Source: Chondrilla cf. caribensis (taxonomy: Eukaryota > Porifera > Demospongiae > Chondrillida > Chondrillidae). Taken from it: a DNA stretch of 64,000 nucleotides. Positions 60,534 through 64,000 of the stretch are shown here, piece after piece. The stretch lies in contig OZ026550.1 in the NCBI GenBank assembly GCA_964020155.1, positions 3,140,852 to 3,204,851 on the forward strand, written 5' to 3'. Under the pieces are notes generated by a model, which had not been told where the DNA came from, made no database searches, and saw nothing but the letters and a program-made list of their open reading frames with translations. Both the position numbers and the translations under genes were made by a program. The stretch's first letter is position 1, and every line of letters starts with the position of its first letter.

Positions 60534-60816
60534 TTTGAATCTTCTCAAAGAGTACTCAGAAAGGCCATTAGATTGAGTCAAGAAACGGTCATGACTAGAT
60601 CAGGAAAGGTATGGCGACTTCCATTTTGGTTCAAAGAGAAACAGCGAATGCGATGATGTAATCATAGGCGTCTATCTATTATGTGTGAATCGTCTGTGTG
60701 ATGTCACGATTTGGCTGCATCGCATCACGACTCGATCACGATATGACGCTGGAAGAAAGGGACAATGGTAGGGGAAACCCAACCTAGTCTAGTGATGTAA
60801 TTCTTGTGCCCACACT
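60534..60816. promoter_or_regulatory. Shared 283-bp gap between TRANK1-like and CARD-Death genes
   Basis: The two inferred start codons diverge across only 283 bp, so both transcripts probably use one bidirectional promoter. No TATA box is apparent. The direct evidence is the geometry; co-regulation is inferred. Confidence 0.55.
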
Positions 60817-63800
60817 ATGGAAGAACTCGACTCTCACTCCTTATTTCTCTCCGGGCCTTCAACATTGGGTGAGGAATGGCCTATAGGTTTTGAGATTGAA
60901 GATCGCTTTTGCTTTGTATGACATGTTTTGATATCGTTTTATTCATTATTAAGTCCAGCCGTGTGTCTGACACTTCTCAGTGTACTTAACCATAGACCCT
61001 CTAACTCAATGTACTTGTACACTCAGGATAATGCCTGACCTTTACAGACAGAATACTTATAACATTTAGTTTGACAAGTATTGGGGTATATAAAGATACG
61101 TACGATTGAATGAGAGTTATTTATGACCATACGACCCCGCAAATATTCTGGCCGTCAAAATCGACATATTATTTTTATTATTTCATTTTCACCTACAATA
61201 TATAGATAATATAGATACGTCTATGGGTTGTTTCTTTGTGCTAGAATAGCGATGTTTAATGAGCTATTAGGTGTATTGTACCATTACATCCTATTCCTTT
61301 AAATTAATACTTATACCTGGTCATCTGTACTTGTCTCATTCTTTGTTAGGACATGTAAATGACAGAGTACTGGAGCAGACAGTTTATAACATAAGCAATG
61401 ATATTGTTTCGTTAGTTAATCTTCAGCAGCTCACCCCTTTTCTTGTTCAACACAATTTCCTGACTAAATCTGAGCAGGATTACCTGTCTGATGACAAGGA
61501 ATCCCAAAATATCAGGATCAGAAGGTACATATGCTAGCATTTCATATTGATTTTAAATTTACTGCTAATATTATGTATGAATTGTTGTACGAGTTGTTGT
61601 ATGTTATTAATGTTAAGCTTTTTGTTCTATGTATTTCAGGCAGCTAGTGCCTTTGCTTATGAAAGGTGGAGCCGATGCTTTGTCCACCTTTTATACGTGC
61701 ATAATAGCTGCAAGTGATGGTCATCCTGGTCATGTCACCTTGGCCAGAAAATTAAGATATGAATGTATGTGAGTGTGTGTACGATAATAATTATTGTTAA
61801 ATGAATTGCTTCTTAATACTCTATTTTCATGGTGCATGGGTGTAATAAGCTCACTGCCATGTTTGTACTTTGTATAACTTGTTTTGAATTTTAGTATGAT
61901 CTGAAACAACGTACCGTAACATACATATCTGTATATATAGCTGTTGTTAGTAATTGTTATTGTATTTTACGTATATAAATTTTTGACCACATTATCGCTA
62001 TTTCACCTATTTATATTGATGTAATATGGCAAATATTTATTTACGTACCCTTTATGTGTACAGTAATTTGTATTTTAGATATGTACGTACGTATGCGTGT
62101 GCTATAGCGTCTCTCTATGCTTACTCTACAGTTTGTAATGAATTATCTCAAATGGAGAAAATCCAGATGTTTCATTCGTCATATGTTGAACAGAGTCCCT
62201 GTAATGAGCCATACAAACCTGTGAGGAACATATTCGATCAGAGCCACCAAGGTACATACCTATTGTCTGTAAGACTAACTTTGAAATGTCTGAACATGAT
62301 GGTAGTGTATGACTTACTCCTTCCAATGTAGTCATTTTGCATTTTGCTAAAAGGCTGAGAAAGCATATTGGTGAAGACTTGAAGTATGGCAACCTAAGGC
62401 TATTAGCTATACAGCTGGGAATGTCTTATGATATTGGATTACAGATAATGGACACCTATGCTCCTCATGAATATTATGATAAAGTATTTGAGTATTTTTT
62501 GAATGGACTATGTGCTGGAGAGGCTACTCCTGCACGTCTTATTTTTGCCTTGGTGACACAAAAGGGGTTTGGAAGATTCCTCTGCCATATTTGTGATATG
62601 TGGGGTAAGTTACGTATATCACCACTAGTGCAGTATAATACAATAACATTGAGTAGAGTAGTGTTTCAATCACTGTATGGGTATATTGCACAATAGTAGT
62701 GATTCAATCACTGTATGGGTATGCTGATTTTGCTTTCATCTTCCAATTATTGTAGGGTTTGCACCTAGCTTTTATGCAGAAAGTTTAGCAAAGTGTTTAT
62801 CGAGTGAATGGCCTACTTTGGCACGTCATTTGGGATATACTGAAAAGGAAATTGCTTGTATTCAGGATGAAAATGGTGAAGATGTACACAAGCAAGCATG
62901 TGCATTGTTTCAGCTCTGGAAGATTCCGGATTGTGGCCCTCATACATGGGATGTTATTTACAGTGCATTCTATTTTGCAAAAGTGGAACATGTCATTGAA
63001 TATTCTTTGGCAGAAATTACTACTGCAAGTACGTTTATGTTGTCATTCCAAATGTGAACAGGCTGCATGATGTGTGAAGGAGTAGTGTGACTGCTTAGTG
63101 TTGTGTCTGTACTTTAGGAAGTGAATTGAATTTCACACTGGCTATGGCACAGAATGCTGTTCGTCTGGAAAATAAGCCTAACAAACCTCAAGTTGGGAAA
63201 GTGCAATCAATGGCAATGCCCAGAAAACATCTTGTACCATCCCTCCCTCTCCCTAAGCCTAAGAGGCTAAGAAAACCCACACAATCAATGATTCCTGGTG
63301 AAGTGCCTAAGCCATGTGATGTTGTGGGAATTATTGACCATTCCCACAAGCCGTTCTGTGCACCATGTTCCCCCACAGATGACCATCTGAAACTGCCCTT
63401 GCCTATAATTTCTTCAGACATAAGTGTCATTGTTGAGCAGACTTTGTCTGTTGAGTCCCACCACAATAGTGAGTCAGATATTGAACCAGAGATTGTTTCT
63501 TCTGAGGACCAAGTTCCCAATCAAGTCCCCCCTTCAGAAACATCATCAAGAACTGCTTCAGATGATATGTCAACCGGGGATTCTCCCTCTAATGTCGTTC
63601 AAAGCCTAGAAATGCCCATCAAGTATGTTGAAACTACGGCTGATGTTGTATGTATAAACAGCCTACCTAAGGACAAGTCTGTTGAAAAGAGCTGTGACTA
63701 TCAAGTCAGTGTACCTAGTCACGATCATCCAGACCAAATCCATAATGTTCCAGTAAAGTCACTGTCCAATGAGCATTTTCCAGTTCTTCCTGATACCAGG

Positions 63801-64000
63801 CATACTCCTGAAATGACCCAAGACAGTCAAGCTATTGCTGATCTCCCCTTTGATAACTTAAATGTACTGACAGCCCCCAGTGAAGAACACATTGATGTTG
63901 AAGTTAGTGAAAATGCCATGGAGGATTCACTGCTGAAGGAAGAAGTTAATCTGCCAGCTAAGGAAGGTTTTACTGAGACAGTGACATTAATGTCTTCAGT
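60817..64000 (+). CDS. CARD-Death-Death protein, 3' end beyond window
   Basis: Exons in phase: 60817-60868, 61350-61524, 61640-61764, 62131-62251, 62332-62603, 62756-63028 and 63118 to the edge. The start MEELDSHSLFLSGPSTLG is the first Met that joins in phase to the next exon. Exons 2-3 form a CARD: NLQQLTPFLVQHNFLTKSEQ and LLMKGGADALSTFYTCIIAA keep its helix 2-3 and helix 4-5 patterns. Exon 5 (KRLRKHIGEDLKYGNLRLLA, AIQLGMSYDIGLQI) and exon 6 (KCLSSEWPTLARHLGYTEKE, then CALFQLWKI) are Death-type domains. The last exon, at least 880 bases and still open, is Ser/Pro/Glu-rich and looks disordered. CARD and Death domains assemble with like domains in caspase or NF-kB signalling, so this is probably a cytoplasmic adaptor. 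Nothing catalytic is seen before the edge; a caspase or other domain could follow. Confidence 0.82.
62664..62723. repeat. Short intronic direct repeat
   Basis: TTCAATCACTGTATGGGTAT occurs at about 62665 and again, as TTCAATCACTGTATGGGTAT, at about 62703, in the intron between the two Death-domain exons of the CARD gene. Confidence 0.7.

Overview
The window is animal nuclear DNA, most likely from a sponge (demosponge-like). The evidence is GT-AG introns that join exons in consistent phase, AT-rich introns crowded with TACGTAC-type repeats and long CA/TG runs, a metazoan-specific BCL9 HD1-like motif, and large Death/CARD/ankyrin proteins of the kind that are expanded in sponges. The species assignment is inference. 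All gene models were built by hand from reading frames and splice signals, so exon edges may be off by a base or two.

Four intact-looking genes sit in two head-to-head pairs. Pair 1: a minus-strand gene (13571 to 4601, 6 exons, about 1221 aa) carries a clear BCL9/Legless HD1-like motif near its C-terminus. Across a 494-bp gap it faces a plus-strand gene (14066 to 25757, about 31 exons, about 1234 aa) with two N-terminal Death-like domains, an ankyrin array with about one repeat per exon, and two C-terminal Death domains. Pair 2: a giant minus-strand gene (60533 to 41086, 11 exons, about 3711 aa) is a TRANK1-like protein (TPR and ankyrin-like modules, UvrD/SF1 helicase motifs, long C-terminal region). 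Across 283 bp it faces a plus-strand CARD-Death-Death gene (60817 to beyond the right edge).

The left end (1-2360) is rearranged. It holds a second copy of the last exon of the BCL9-like gene, fused to the first exon of a threonine aldolase, and a frameshifted SnoaL/NTF2-fold gene.

The middle (25.8-41 kb) is a graveyard of plus-strand exon fragments between repeats. Alpha-galactosidase exons appear in scrambled order, and one carries a nonsense codon. A Kelch-repeat fragment runs directly into an N-truncated, frameshifted sugar transporter of the SLC2A13/HMIT type. Several eroded exons of unknown family also lie here.

Mobile DNA is mostly non-autonomous elements with terminal inverted repeats: 6.8, 27.5, 31.3, 39.9, 51.1, 52.0 and 57.1 kb. 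One is inserted in a minisatellite. One retains what looks like a transposase helix-turn-helix remnant. A roughly 500-bp repeat with internal subrepeats occurs at both 23 and 53.4 kb.

Functionally the window combines a possible Wnt co-factor with three proteins whose domains (Death, CARD, ankyrin, TPR, SF1 helicase) suggest innate-immune or cell-death signalling. The helicase/CARD-Death head-to-head pair is the most system-like arrangement.
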